Shown here in pieces: positions 41,623-50,784 of a stretch of 64,000 nucleotides of DNA. A model generated the notes under the pieces. It was not told the origin of the DNA. It saw only the letters and a program-made list of their open reading frames with translations, and searched no databases. Origin of the DNA: Acetatifactor muris (GTDB lineage: Bacteria > Bacillota > Clostridia > Lachnospirales > Lachnospiraceae). Positions within the stretch are counted from its first letter, which is position 1. Each line of letters starts with the position of its first letter. The translations under genes and the position numbers were made by a program. Location: NCBI GenBank assembly GCA_023664365.1, contig JAMPFR010000004.1, positions 1-64,000 on the forward strand. Reading direction: 5' to 3'.

Positions 41623-42963
41623 CTACTGCTCCTTTTCGTTTCTTTCTCTTATGATAAACCGAAGGGGCGTCCCCCTGAAACCGAAAGTTTCACGAATCTG
41701 GTTTTCAATATATCTGGTGTAGGAAAAGTGCATCAGATCCTTACTGTTCACAAAAATCACAAAGGTGGGAGGCTTTACCGCCACCTGGGTAATATAGTAG
41801 AGCCGAAGCCGCTTCCCCTTGTCGGAAGGGGGCTGCTGCAGGGCCACGGCCTCAGACATAATTTCATTCAGTACGCCGGTTGCTACCCGCATAGCGTGGT
41901 TCTCGCTCACCATGTCAATGGTATCAAACAGTTTATTCAGGCGCTGTCCCGTCTTTGCAGACACAAACAGGATTTCCGCATAGGGCATGTAGGACAGGGT
42001 ATTTCGCACCTTTTCCGTCATACGGTAAATAGTCTTGTCATCCTTCTCCAGAGCGTCCCACTTATTTACGGCGATGATAACCGCTTTTCCCCTCTCATGG
42101 GCAATTCCCGCAATCTTCGCATCCTGCTCCGTGACGCCCTCCACGGCGTCGATGACCAGCACCACAATATCCGCCCGCTCCACGGCGCTTACCGTGCGTA
42201 CAATCATATAATGCTCCAGATCCTCTTTGACCTTGTTCTTACGACGCAGCCCTGCCGTATCAATAAACACATACTCCCTGCCGTTGTGGGTGATTTCCGT
42301 ATCCACCGCATCTCTGGTAGTGCCCGCAATGTCAGACACAATCAGCCTCTCCTCTCCCAGCAGCTTATTAATCAGGGAGGATTTCCCTACATTCGGCTTG
42401 CCCACAATGGCGACCTTAGGTCTCTCGTCCTCCTCCTCTTCCTCCGCTCCTTCGGGAAACAGGGCAATCACCTGATCCAGCAGATCTCCCAGTCCAAGCT
42501 TATTCGCTGCGGAAATGGGATAAGGCTCTCCAATACCGAGATTATAAAATTCATAGACGTCCGGCATATATTTTTCCCGATCATCCACCTTATTTACCAC
42601 CAGCAGAACCGGCTTGCGGGAGCGCCTGAGCATATCCGCCACCTTTGAATCCGCGTCCACCAGCCCCTGCTTCACATCCACCAGAAAGAGAATCACATCC
42701 GCCGTATCTATGGCAATCTGAGCCTGGGTACGCATTTGGGATAAAATCACATCCCGGCTGTCCGGCTCGATGCCGCCCGTATCAATCAATGTAAAGGTTC
42801 TGTCCAGCCAGCTTACATCCGCATAAATGCGATCCCTTGTAATGCCGGGCGTATCCTTTACAATAGAGATTCTTTCCCCTGCCAGCATATTAAACAGCGT
42901 TGACTTTCCCACATTCGGCCGTCCTACCACCGCCACAATGGGCTTTGCCGTCTTTTTCGCCAT
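41623..42963 (-). CDS. der: Ribosome biogenesis GTPase Der (EngA)
   Basis: Double GTPase needed for 50S subunit maturation. Two full G domains are visible: VGRPNVGKST, DTGG and NKVD (~10-165) and VGKPNVGKSS, DTAG and NKWD (~180-350). A KH-like C-terminal domain follows (FSYTRYIENQIRETFGFRGTPLRF). The start at MAKKTAKPIV (446 residues) follows GAGG at 6 nt. A structured repeat element lies between it and the DUF512 gene upstream. Confidence 0.97.
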   Translation of the reverse strand: MAKKTAKPIVAVVGRPNVGKSTLFNMLAGERISIVKDTPGITRDRIYADVSWLDRTFTLIDTGGIEPDSRDVILSQMRTQAQIAIDTADVILFLVDVKQGLVDADSKVADMLRRSRKPVLLVVNKVDDREKYMPDVYEFYNLGIGEPYPISAANKLGLGDLLDQVIALFPEGAEEEEEDERPKVAIVGKPNVGKSSLINKLLGEERLIVSDIAGTTRDAVDTEITHNGREYVFIDTAGLRRKNKVKEDLEHYMIVRTVSAVERADIVVLVIDAVEGVTEQDAKIAGIAHERGKAVIIAVNKWDALEKDDKTIYRMTEKVRNTLSYMPYAEILFVSAKTGQRLNKLFDTIDMVSENHAMRVATGVLNEIMSEAVALQQPPSDKGKRLRLYYITQVAVKPPTFVIFVNSKDLMHFSYTRYIENQIRETFGFRGTPLRFIIRERNEKEQ

Positions 42964-43008
42964 ATCCTGCCTCACTTTCCGTCATACCGCCAGCAGCGGC
43001 ACAAACCT

Positions 43009-43118
43009 GGAAGAATGTCCGCACTTTGGGCATTCTTCCGTGTGCATAGGTTTCGCGAAGCGAAACCGTAGATTTTCTTAGCGGGCGTACTTTGACCGTT
43101 TAGAAAATCTTTGCACAC
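43009..43118 (-). repeat. Structured intergenic element, copy C (DUF512-der)
   Basis: Lead hairpin GGAAGAATG (43009-43017) with 43031-43039. Closing helix GTGTGCA (43040-43046) with TGCACAC (43112-43118). Inner 8-bp hairpin GGTTTCGC (43049-43056) with 43060-43067, loop GAA. Long stem 43071-43084 with 43096-43109, where a G-U pair replaces a Watson-Crick pair seen in copy A. The element runs into the DUF512 gene and encodes its last 13 residues and stop. Confidence 0.85.
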
Positions 43119-44430
43119 TTTCTACAAAGTCATATCCGCTTGATTTTACAATATCTACCGGAACTTGTAAAGCTTTTTCAATGTCCTTTAAGGAAATATC
43201 ATCCAAAAAAATGCCGGCATCCACCCGCACCATGTTTTCCGGCAGAAGCAATACCCCGCCCAGCTCCTTTCCCTTCAGCTGCTCCTGCAGATCCCGCCCG
43301 GTAATCAGCCCGGAAACCGTAATCTGCTCCCCGAAAAAGAAGTTGGTAATCGGGTACACATGAAGTCTGACATTCGGGTAACATTCCGTTATTCTGTCCG
43401 CCATGCGTTTGATATAGGGATATGCCAGCAGCCCTGTGGCTATGGACAGCTCGCCCCGGCGGCTTTCGCAGGGAAACCCGTCCTGCTTCTCCCTCTGCTT
43501 CATGGCCTCCTCAAATTCATTCAAAAGCAGCCGCAGCATGCCCACGCCGTTTTCCAGCTGCAGATAACCGTCATAGCGTTCCTCCTCCGGCACCTCCCGC
43601 CCTGCCAGAATATACCACTCGTCGCTGGCATGGACAAAGTGAATTCCATGCTTTTTTACACATTCCTTCTGATATGCCTCAATGGTATCAATGACCTCCG
43701 CCGCATCCTCCTTCATAAAAGGTTCCAGAGGATACAGCCCCTCCCGGTACTTTGTCAGCCCCACCGGCACCACGGACAGGCTTTCCAGCACGGGAATATA
43801 CTTCATCAGCTGCTCTATGCTGAAACTTAATTCTTTTCCGTCGTTTAACCCTTTACACAGGACAATCTGCCCGTTCATGTGAATGTCCGCCTCAAACAAT
43901 GTGTCAACCTTCCTCAGGGCCTCTCCTGCGAAGCGGTTATTCAGCATTCTGCAGCGCAGCTCGGGATTCATGGTCTGAAAGGAAATATTGATAGGGGACA
44001 GACGGTATCTGCAGATTCTGTCAATGTCATGGTCGGACATATTGGTCAGGGTCACATAATTTCCCTGCAGAAAGGAAAGCCGGGAATCATCATCCTTAAA
44101 ATACAAGTTCTCCCGCATACCGGGCGGCATCTGATCGATAAAGCAGAACACACATTTATTATGGCAGTGCCGATATTCATCCATAAGCCCGTTCTCAAAT
44201 TCTACACCCAGATCCTCCCCGAGCTCCTTGTCCACTTCCAGAAGCCACTGCTCGCCGTCCGGCTTCTCTACCAGCACCTCAATATAGGTATCCTGCACCA
44301 GAAACTGGTAATCAAATATATCCTCTATTTCCGTGTCATTTACAGATAAAATCCTGTCTCCTGCTTCTATCTCAAGCTCTTCCGCAATGCTCCCCGGAAG
44401 AACCTTTTTCACCACATGATTCTTCTTCAT
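43078..44430 (-). CDS. DUF512 radical-SAM protein with N-terminal PDZ domain
   Basis: A 450-residue iron-sulfur protein. The N-terminal PDZ-like part reads GSIAEELEIEAGDRILSVN (~12-60). The radical-SAM motif CHNKCVFCFID (C-x3-C-x2-C, ~105) is followed by DDDSRLSFLQGNYVTLTN, a DUF512 hallmark. The start at MKKNHVVKK has AAGGGA 7 nt ahead. The family commonly sits beside der in clostridia but has no assigned reaction. The last 13 residues (SVQRFSKRSKYAR) are encoded by a structured repeat element, so the natural C-terminus has been replaced or extended. Confidence 0.85.
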   Translation of the reverse strand: MKKNHVVKKVLPGSIAEELEIEAGDRILSVNDTEIEDIFDYQFLVQDTYIEVLVEKPDGEQWLLEVDKELGEDLGVEFENGLMDEYRHCHNKCVFCFIDQMPPGMRENLYFKDDDSRLSFLQGNYVTLTNMSDHDIDRICRYRLSPINISFQTMNPELRCRMLNNRFAGEALRKVDTLFEADIHMNGQIVLCKGLNDGKELSFSIEQLMKYIPVLESLSVVPVGLTKYREGLYPLEPFMKEDAAEVIDTIEAYQKECVKKHGIHFVHASDEWYILAGREVPEEERYDGYLQLENGVGMLRLLLNEFEEAMKQREKQDGFPCESRRGELSIATGLLAYPYIKRMADRITECYPNVRLHVYPITNFFFGEQITVSGLITGRDLQEQLKGKELGGVLLLPENMVRVDAGIFLDDISLKDIEKALQVPVDIVKSSGYDFVESVQRFSKRSKYAR

Positions 44431-44454
44431 AAAAATGTCCCTTCCCGTAAAATT

Positions 44455-44483
44455 ATTATACAAACATTCTCTTGACGTGTCAC
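44455..44483 (-). promoter_or_regulatory. Promoter of the DUF512 gene, abutting the prs promoter
   Basis: GTGACA (44478-44483), 17 bp, TATAAT (44455-44460). Its -35 hexamer touches the -35 of the opposite prs promoter, forming TTGACGTGTCAC. Confidence 0.7.
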
Positions 44484-44500
44484 TAGCATAATGATATAAA
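44472..44500 (+). promoter_or_regulatory. Promoter of prs
   Basis: TTGACG (44472-44477), 17 bp, TATAAA (44495-44500), reading toward prs 22 bp away. It shares its -35 zone with the divergent DUF512 promoter. Confidence 0.7.
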
Positions 44501-44522
44501 TTTAATGTGAGGAGAAAAAAAT

Positions 44523-45722
44523 ATGCCCAACTTACAAAAGCTCGAAAACGCAATGCCTGTTGCCCCTTTAAAGCTTATCGCCCTGCCTTCCGCAGAACAG
44601 ATGGGGCGCAGGATCAATGAATATCTGGTGGAATTCCGAAAAAGTATCCACAATGACAAGGTTAAAAACGATCCGGCCTTTCACGGCTATATTGAAAATA
44701 ATTATCTGGTAAGCATTTCCACCCCCAGGTTCGGCTCCGGGGAGGCCAAAGCCATACTGGGCGAAAGCATCCGGGGAAAGGACTTATTTCTGCTGGCGGA
44801 CGTCTGCAATCACAGCATCACCTACAACATGAACGGATACACCAACCATATGTCCCCTGACGATCATTATCAGGATTTAAAGCGGGTAATTGCCGCCTGC
44901 AACGGCAAGGCCCGCCGCATTAACGTTATCATGCCCTTCCTGTATGAGAGCAGGCAGCACAAAAGAAACGGCAGGGAATCCCTGGACTGCGCTTACGCGC
45001 TGAAAGAGCTTAAAAACATGGGCATCCATAACCTGATTACCTTTGACGCCCATGACCCCAGGGTGCAGAATGCCACCCCCTTAAACGGCTTTGATAATTT
45101 TATTCCCCATGACCAGTTCATAAAGGCCCTGCTGAACGCGGAAGACGACTTAATTGTGGATAAGGAGCATCTGGTAGTCATCAGCCCTGACGAGGGTGCG
45201 CTGGATCGGGCCATCTACTTTGCCAGCGTCCTGGGTGTAGATACCGGAATGTTCTACAAGCGCAGGGACTATTCCACCATCGTAGGCGGCAAGAATCCCA
45301 TTGTAGCTCATGAATTCTTAGGCGACAGTGTGGACGGCAGGGACGTTATTATCATTGACGATATGATTTCCTCCGGCGGCAGCATGATTGACACTGCAAA
45401 ACAGCTGAAAATGCGAAACGCACGGCGTGTATTCATCTGCTGCACCTTCGGACTTTTTACGGAGGGTCTGAAGGCCTTTGACGCCGCATATGAACAGGGT
45501 TACTTTGACAAGGTAGTCACTACGGATCTGACCTGGCTGCCCCCTGAGCTATACACCCGGCCTTATTTCATCGAGGCGGACATGAGCAAGTTTATCGCCT
45601 CCCTCATCGACTTTATGAACCATGCCGCCTCCTTAAGCGGCGTCATGGAGACTACGGAAAAAATGCACAGCATTCTGGACGCATACAATGAACGCAGGGA
45701 TGTGGACGTAAATCCGGATTAA
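44523..45722 (+). CDS. prs: Ribose-phosphate pyrophosphokinase (long form)
   Basis: Makes PRPP from ribose-5-phosphate and ATP for nucleotide, histidine and tryptophan synthesis. The PRPP-binding loop is seen as VIIIDDMISSGGSM, with FDAHDPR (pyrophosphate/metal contact) and MPFLYESRQHKR (the flexible catalytic loop) before it. At 399 residues it is some 80 longer than classical Prs, with an N-terminal extension and a C-terminal helical tail; such long forms occur in Lachnospiraceae. GGAG precedes the ATG. Its stop overlaps the convergent kinase stop by 4 bp. Confidence 0.93.
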   Translation: MPNLQKLENAMPVAPLKLIALPSAEQMGRRINEYLVEFRKSIHNDKVKNDPAFHGYIENNYLVSISTPRFGSGEAKAILGESIRGKDLFLLADVCNHSITYNMNGYTNHMSPDDHYQDLKRVIAACNGKARRINVIMPFLYESRQHKRNGRESLDCAYALKELKNMGIHNLITFDAHDPRVQNATPLNGFDNFIPHDQFIKALLNAEDDLIVDKEHLVVISPDEGALDRAIYFASVLGVDTGMFYKRRDYSTIVGGKNPIVAHEFLGDSVDGRDVIIIDDMISSGGSMIDTAKQLKMRNARRVFICCTFGLFTEGLKAFDAAYEQGYFDKVVTTDLTWLPPELYTRPYFIEADMSKFIASLIDFMNHAASLSGVMETTEKMHSILDAYNERRDVDVNPD

Positions 45723-48472
45723 TTTTCCTGTTCAAATTGATTTTCCTGCTCATTGTAGCAGGGGAAATCCAGGGTTATTTTAAACAGGTCGCCGTCCAGG
45801 TATATAGTGAACTCTCCGCCCTGCACCCTTGTCAGGCTCTGGGCAATGGACAGCCCAAGTCCGCTTCCCTCGGTACTTCTCGCCAGATCTCCCCGGATAA
45901 ACCTCTCCGTCAGTTCCTCCGGTCTGATGTTCATCTGCTGCTTGGAAATATTTTTCACAGATGCACAGACCCGGCCGTTTTCCGTCTTCACATCAAAATA
46001 AACTCTGGTTCCTTCCAGCGCATATTTACAGATATTGTTCAGCAGATTTTCCACCACTCTCCACATGCGCCTGCTGTCCGCCAGAATGTCCGCAGCCGGG
46101 CCACTCTCCTCAAAGACCACCTGTAATCTGCTCTCCTCCAGCTTCTCGGAAAATTCTCCGATTCCCTGATTAAGCAGCTCGGTCAGGTTTACCTTTTCCT
46201 TGTTCAGCTCAATGTTTCCGGAAGAAATCTTGGACGCCTCCACCAAATCATCCGTCAGCTGCTTCAGACGCTGGGCCTTGCTGTCCAGAATGTCAATATA
46301 CCCTCTGGCAGGCTCCTCCGTTATCCCCGTGCGTTTTAAAAGATCTATATAGTTGATAATGGATGTAAGAGGCGTCTTGATATCATGGGACACATTGGTA
46401 ATCAGATCCGCTTTCATCTGTTCGTCCCGCATACTTGTCTTTACCGCTTTTTTGATGCCCTCACCGATATTGTTCACCGCGTCCGCCAATTCCCGGTTGG
46501 ATCCGTGCAGGCTTCCCGTTTCCAGCTTGTAATCCACCTCTCCGTCCCGTATCCGGTTGATGCCGTCCACAATTTCATTCTGTTCGCCGCCCCGCCTGAA
46601 TATCATTACGCCGATAAAACCGTCAAAGAGAACGATACACACTATGGCAATGATTCCAAGCACTTCTCTCTCCCGCAGCCTGTACACAGCTACCAGCGCC
46701 GCCAGATTGATGAACAAAAATAAATTATAAGGCAGCAATACACTGATTACGGAATTTCTGTGACTGAAAATAAACCGTAACGCCTTTTCCACACCGATAC
46801 AGACATAATGCAGCAGGCTGCCCTTCCACAGACTTTTGGACCTGAGCCTGCGCACAAAGCTGTACCACACGATACCTGCGGTAACGCTTAAATAAACTCC
46901 GTAAACCGCAAACATTCCGTACTGAAACACTCTGGACAGCTGAAGTCCCAGTACCTGGGTTGTTGCCACCGCAGTATTTTCCGCAATCTCCGTCAGCCGC
47001 TGAAAACCATAGCGGCCGCCCAAGACAAAAGCTGCCGCCAACAGGATAAGCGCCTCCGTCCACATATGGTCAAACCGCTTCAGATAGCAGACCTTCTCAC
47101 CGTTTTCCGTTACCGCCACTCCCGCCGTGACAGACAGGTAAATTCCTATGCCAAGCCACAGCACCAGCAGCATGACAAATACTGCAAAATAGCGCCCCAT
47201 ATTGGGCACAATCCTGTCATACACCGCATTGGCATTATAAAATGCGTCGGTGGCAGTGTAGTCTGTATCTACCCCAAGCCAGATATGGGTAGTGTCCGGA
47301 TATGCATAATCATAGGCGCTGACATACCCGTATATCTCCTCCTCACTCATCACGGTATTGCCCATAAATATCAGACTGTCGGGATAGTAGATCAGATACC
47401 TTCTGTACTCTGAAAAAAGCTCTGTTATTTCCTCAACGGAGGCATTCTGCAGTTCCGGCACATTGGTGTATGTACGCATCCCTCCGTCCGTCATCATGCG
47501 CACTACATATTTCACATTGCTTTTTCCCGCTTCATAAGCGCTGTTGCAGACCTGATATCTTTCATAGTGCCCTGACAGAGACTCGATGGTGGCTACCACA
47601 TTGCTCTGAAGCCGGAGATAATCCACCCAGTTATCCGCATAACGTATCAGCTGCTTTTCTCCGTCCACGGTTGCATAACGGCAGTTCAGAATCGGAACCC
47701 GCACCCGAATCACGCCATCCTCCCGGAACACCTCAATCCACTCCGGGTCCTGCGCCATAACGTATGCAAAGGCCAGGTCCTCGAGCTGGGCCTCGCTCTG
47801 TCCCGTGCTCTCTATCTTTTCGGCAATAACGGCAACCTCCTCCGCACTCTTCCCGTAATAAGCCGGTTCCGCTCCCTCCTGCGGCAGCCCGTCCGCTCCC
47901 GGCGGTATTTCTCCGGTATTCGGCGTATCCTCTCCCCGTCTGTAAAATCCGTCAAAGCAAAGCTGCTGATACTCGTCCAACGTAAAATTTTCCGGATAAA
48001 TAATATATCCGAAATAATTCACGAAATCCGATATGCTCATAATATGCTTTGTATCCGAAACGCCGTACTTTCCCCATTTAATGAGATCATCCAGATCATA
48101 GACAGCGGACATGGGACAGCCCTGATCCACTCCTATTTTAGCGGCATATTCCGTTGTATCTATCTGTTTTAAGGGATCCAGTTCCCCGTCTGTCTCAAAC
48201 AAATCCTTGATGGCAACCAACTGCGTAATGTCATAAACCGCGCTTCTGAACAGGGCCAGATAAGCCTCCGACTCCTCAAACTCCTGCCTGTTATTGACGG
48301 GAAACACCCTGTAGCTTTTCGTGCCGTCAATGGTATCCACTTCAATATAGGAATTCAAGAGAATACCTGCTACTGCAAGCAGAATACCTGCCGCCACCAG
48401 ATGCTGCAGCAGTCCTGCCAGTATTCTCTTTAGGTTTCTTTTCTTCATATGATTTTTTATATGACCCTTCAT
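45719..48472 (-). CDS. Multi-pass membrane sensor histidine kinase
   Basis: A 917-residue kinase. The N-terminal membrane helix (~14-40) is followed by a large outside domain (~40-430) and about five more helices (~436-640). A HAMP-like linker leads to HisKA with NVSHDIKTPLTS (His ~696) and HATPase (NLLNNICKYAL, GSGLGLSIAQSL). The outside domain ends near FYNANAVYDRIVPNMG and has no known fold that I recognise. It lies 18 bp after a response regulator in the same direction, so the two form a classic pair. Kinases of this membrane layout often sense envelope stress or antibiotics, but the signal is not shown. Confidence 0.92.
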   Translation of the reverse strand: MKGHIKNHMKKRNLKRILAGLLQHLVAAGILLAVAGILLNSYIEVDTIDGTKSYRVFPVNNRQEFEESEAYLALFRSAVYDITQLVAIKDLFETDGELDPLKQIDTTEYAAKIGVDQGCPMSAVYDLDDLIKWGKYGVSDTKHIMSISDFVNYFGYIIYPENFTLDEYQQLCFDGFYRRGEDTPNTGEIPPGADGLPQEGAEPAYYGKSAEEVAVIAEKIESTGQSEAQLEDLAFAYVMAQDPEWIEVFREDGVIRVRVPILNCRYATVDGEKQLIRYADNWVDYLRLQSNVVATIESLSGHYERYQVCNSAYEAGKSNVKYVVRMMTDGGMRTYTNVPELQNASVEEITELFSEYRRYLIYYPDSLIFMGNTVMSEEEIYGYVSAYDYAYPDTTHIWLGVDTDYTATDAFYNANAVYDRIVPNMGRYFAVFVMLLVLWLGIGIYLSVTAGVAVTENGEKVCYLKRFDHMWTEALILLAAAFVLGGRYGFQRLTEIAENTAVATTQVLGLQLSRVFQYGMFAVYGVYLSVTAGIVWYSFVRRLRSKSLWKGSLLHYVCIGVEKALRFIFSHRNSVISVLLPYNLFLFINLAALVAVYRLREREVLGIIAIVCIVLFDGFIGVMIFRRGGEQNEIVDGINRIRDGEVDYKLETGSLHGSNRELADAVNNIGEGIKKAVKTSMRDEQMKADLITNVSHDIKTPLTSIINYIDLLKRTGITEEPARGYIDILDSKAQRLKQLTDDLVEASKISSGNIELNKEKVNLTELLNQGIGEFSEKLEESRLQVVFEESGPAADILADSRRMWRVVENLLNNICKYALEGTRVYFDVKTENGRVCASVKNISKQQMNIRPEELTERFIRGDLARSTEGSGLGLSIAQSLTRVQGGEFTIYLDGDLFKITLDFPCYNEQENQFEQEN

Positions 48473-48490
48473 ATGACCTCATTTCCGACA

Positions 48491-49183
48491 TTACTGCCTG
48501 TCAATTTTATAGCCGACCCCCCATACCACCTTCAGGTAGCGGGGCTCCCTGGGATTAATTTCTATCTTTTCACGGATATGGCGGATATGCACGGCTACCG
48601 TATTATCCGCGCCAATGGCGTCTTCATTCCAGATGCTCTCGTAAATCTGGTCAATGGAAAAAACTCTGCCCTGGTTTTTCACCAGCAAAAGCAGAATATT
48701 ATACTCGATTGGCGTCAGCTTCACCGGCTCGTCATCCACAGTGACCTGCTTTGTATCGTCGTTGATAACCAGACCTCCCACCTGATAAATCGCCTTACTG
48801 TCGGTATTCAGACTTCCCAGGGAGGTATAGCGCCGCAGATTGGATTTCACCCTGGCCACCAGTTCCAGCGGATTAAAGGGTTTTGTGATATAATCATCCG
48901 CCCCGATATTTAAGCCAAGTATCTTATCCGTGTCCTCAGACTTTGCGGAAAGCATGATAATGGGAATGCTGCTGTACTCCCGAATCTTCAGCGTTGCCCT
49001 GATTCCGTCCAGCTTCGGCATCATCACATCCATAATCAGAAGCTGGATATCCTCCTTCTTTAAAAGCTCCATGGCCTGTTCCCCGTCATAAGCCTTAAAT
49101 ATACGGTAGCCGTCCTGGCTCAGATAAATTTCAATCGCATCCACAATTTCCCTGTCGTCGTCACACACAAGTATATTTGCCAT
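48491..49183 (-). CDS. OmpR/PhoB-family response regulator
   Basis: A 230-residue two-domain regulator. The receiver has DDDREIVD (acidic pair), phospho-Asp in LLIMDVMMPKLDG (~51) and the switch Lys in DYITKPFNPLEL. The C-terminal winged helix reads LTPIEYNILLLLVKNQGRVFS, then VAVHIRHIREKIE. It is followed after 18 bp by its probable cognate kinase. GGAGAGG precedes the ATG. Targets are not visible. Confidence 0.95.
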   Translation of the reverse strand: MANILVCDDDREIVDAIEIYLSQDGYRIFKAYDGEQAMELLKKEDIQLLIMDVMMPKLDGIRATLKIREYSSIPIIMLSAKSEDTDKILGLNIGADDYITKPFNPLELVARVKSNLRRYTSLGSLNTDSKAIYQVGGLVINDDTKQVTVDDEPVKLTPIEYNILLLLVKNQGRVFSIDQIYESIWNEDAIGADNTVAVHIRHIREKIEINPREPRYLKVVWGVGYKIDRQ

Positions 49184-49228
49184 TTTTCCTCTCCTGTCGG
49201 TCTTTTATAAATTATCTATCTCAATTAT

Positions 49229-50083
49229 CTACCTCAGGCACAAAAAAGCGCCCATATTGCCTCTTCTTCCGCCGCTCGCCCGGTGGGAAAACAAATAACT
49301 GCCGTTACAGCAGGTGCAGATATCCGTCACTGCAATTTCCCTATCCTGCACTCCTGCCGCCACCAACAGCTGCCTGTTGGCTTCCCACAGATCCAAATGA
49401 TATTTGCCCGGCTCCCTTCCCTGCGTCACCACCCCCGGAAATCGCTCAAACTGCACGGCCACCTCTTGGCCCACCTCATAGCATCCGGCGCAGATAGAAG
49501 GCCCGATGGCCACCCTGAGGTCTTCCGGTCTGGTGCCATAGGCCTCTCCCATGGCTCTTATCATACAGCTTCCCATTCCCGCTGCGGTTCCACGCCAGCC
49601 GGAATGGGCCAGCCCTATGGCTCTGTGCGCCGTATCCACAAAAAACAGGGGTACACAGTCCGCAAAAAAAGTCACCAGCACAATTCCTGACACATCTGTC
49701 ATCAAACCGTCTATGTCTTCGTAATCTCCGGGACGGGTGATTCCCTTTCCCTTGTCTTTAAGGCCAACCTTCCGAATGTTGGTGGTATGAGTCTGGCGGG
49801 ATGCAACCATATCCTCCGGCGTACAGCCCAGCGCCTCTCCTATCCGCCTGTAATTCTCAGCCACACAATCAGACCGGTCGCCACGGGTAAAACTCAAATT
49901 CATGGAAGAAAATTCTCCCCGGCTGACGCCTCCCAGCCTGGTGGTAAACAGGTGCTTTACCAGCCCCGTTTTCTCCAGTGACGGGAATGTCAGAAACTCC
50001 ATTTCTCCGCCGTCGCCCATGTCACGTCGGTTCTGTTTCAGTACAGGGCCTTCTGCCCGTTCCGCCCGCCTTATTGTATACAT
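49229..50083 (-). CDS. pgeF: PgeF/YfiH-family (LACC1-type) purine nucleoside phosphorylase or peptidoglycan-editing factor
   Basis: A 284-residue laccase-fold protein of the YfiH/PgeF/LACC1 family. The metal ligands sit in SRQTHTTNI, FFADCVPLFF and LAHSGWRGTAAG (His/Cys/His), with GPSICAGCYEVG further on. The family has been shown to act on purine nucleosides and in peptidoglycan quality control; which dominates here is unknown. The start is uncertain: MYTIRRAERAEG (50083) is preferred because the earlier frame overlaps yraN. It is located 45 bp before the two-component pair. Confidence 0.85.
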   Translation of the reverse strand: MYTIRRAERAEGPVLKQNRRDMGDGGEMEFLTFPSLEKTGLVKHLFTTRLGGVSRGEFSSMNLSFTRGDRSDCVAENYRRIGEALGCTPEDMVASRQTHTTNIRKVGLKDKGKGITRPGDYEDIDGLMTDVSGIVLVTFFADCVPLFFVDTAHRAIGLAHSGWRGTAAGMGSCMIRAMGEAYGTRPEDLRVAIGPSICAGCYEVGQEVAVQFERFPGVVTQGREPGKYHLDLWEANRQLLVAAGVQDREIAVTDICTCCNGSYLFSHRASGGRRGNMGAFLCLR

Positions 50084-50124
50084 TCCCTTCCCACTTCCCT
50101 TCTGCTGCGCCGTCTTCCTTCCGC

Positions 50125-50490
50125 TTAACGATGCCCCGCATATATATGGGGAAATGCATTTTGCAGCCACTCTATCCTGTCTCCCTGTATGGCAACCACG
50201 TCATACCGCACCGCCGTGTTCTCACCCAGCCCGTGGGTATATCTGTAATAGTCCGCAACCCTGCATATTTTCCGCTGTTTTCCCGGGGTTACCGCTTCTG
50301 CCGCATACCCGTCGGCGGTACTGCTGCGGTACTTTACCTCCACAAACACCAGATATCCATCATGATAACCTATCATATCTATCTCGCCCCGGCTGTTCCG
50401 GTAATTGCGCTCTACAAGCTTCATGCCGGAAGCCTCCAGATATTCCGCCGCCTTCTGTTCCCAGGCCGCCCCTGTGGCTCTTTTGTTCAT
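50125..50490 (-). CDS. yraN: YraN-family (UPF0102) endonuclease-like protein
   Basis: A 121-residue protein with the PD-(D/E)XK core: GAAWEQKAAEYLEASG, RNYRNSRGEIDMIGY and LVFVEVKYRS, which place the catalytic Glu, Asp, Glu and Lys. The family is a predicted Holliday-junction-resolvase-like nuclease with poorly known function. It lies 9 bp after the FlhB-like small gene and its end overlaps the upstream extension of pgeF. This neighbour order (rnhB, FliK-like, FlhB-like, yraN) is common in clostridia. Confidence 0.93.
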   Translation of the reverse strand: MNKRATGAAWEQKAAEYLEASGMKLVERNYRNSRGEIDMIGYHDGYLVFVEVKYRSSTADGYAAEAVTPGKQRKICRVADYYRYTHGLGENTAVRYDVVAIQGDRIEWLQNAFPHIYAGHR

Positions 50491-50499
50491 ACCGCTTCC

Positions 50500-50784
50500 C
50501 TACAGTTTCTTCTTCAGCTTATCCATGGAATCCACAAAAATCAATATTTCCGCCACCACCTCATAAAGCTCCGGCGGTATCATTTCCCCGATTTCCAGTC
50601 TGGAAAGCGTATCCGCCAGCTTGTCATCCCGATGAATGGGAACGTCGCTCTCCTTTGCCTTCTCGATAATCTTTTCCGCCAATAGTCCCCGGCCGCTGGC
50701 TATTACCTTCGGGGCCTCGTCGGAGGGATCATATTCCAGTGCAATGGCCTGTTTTACCTTACTCTTTTCTCTGTCCTTCTCCAT
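50500..50784 (-). CDS. YlqH-like stand-alone FlhB C-terminal domain homologue
   Basis: A 94-residue cytosolic protein matching the C-terminal domain of FlhB/YscU: AIALEYDPSDEAPKVIASGRGLLAEKII, then HRDDKLADTLSRLEIGEMIPPELYEVVAEILIFV. It lacks the NPTH autocleavage site and the membrane part of FlhB. Such stand-alone FhlB/YlqH proteins sit next to a FliK-like gene (here 50853) and rnhB in many Firmicutes. A role in substrate-specificity switching of export has been proposed for the family; no flagellar gene is in this window. Confidence 0.85.
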   Translation of the reverse strand: MEKDREKSKVKQAIALEYDPSDEAPKVIASGRGLLAEKIIEKAKESDVPIHRDDKLADTLSRLEIGEMIPPELYEVVAEILIFVDSMDKLKKKL

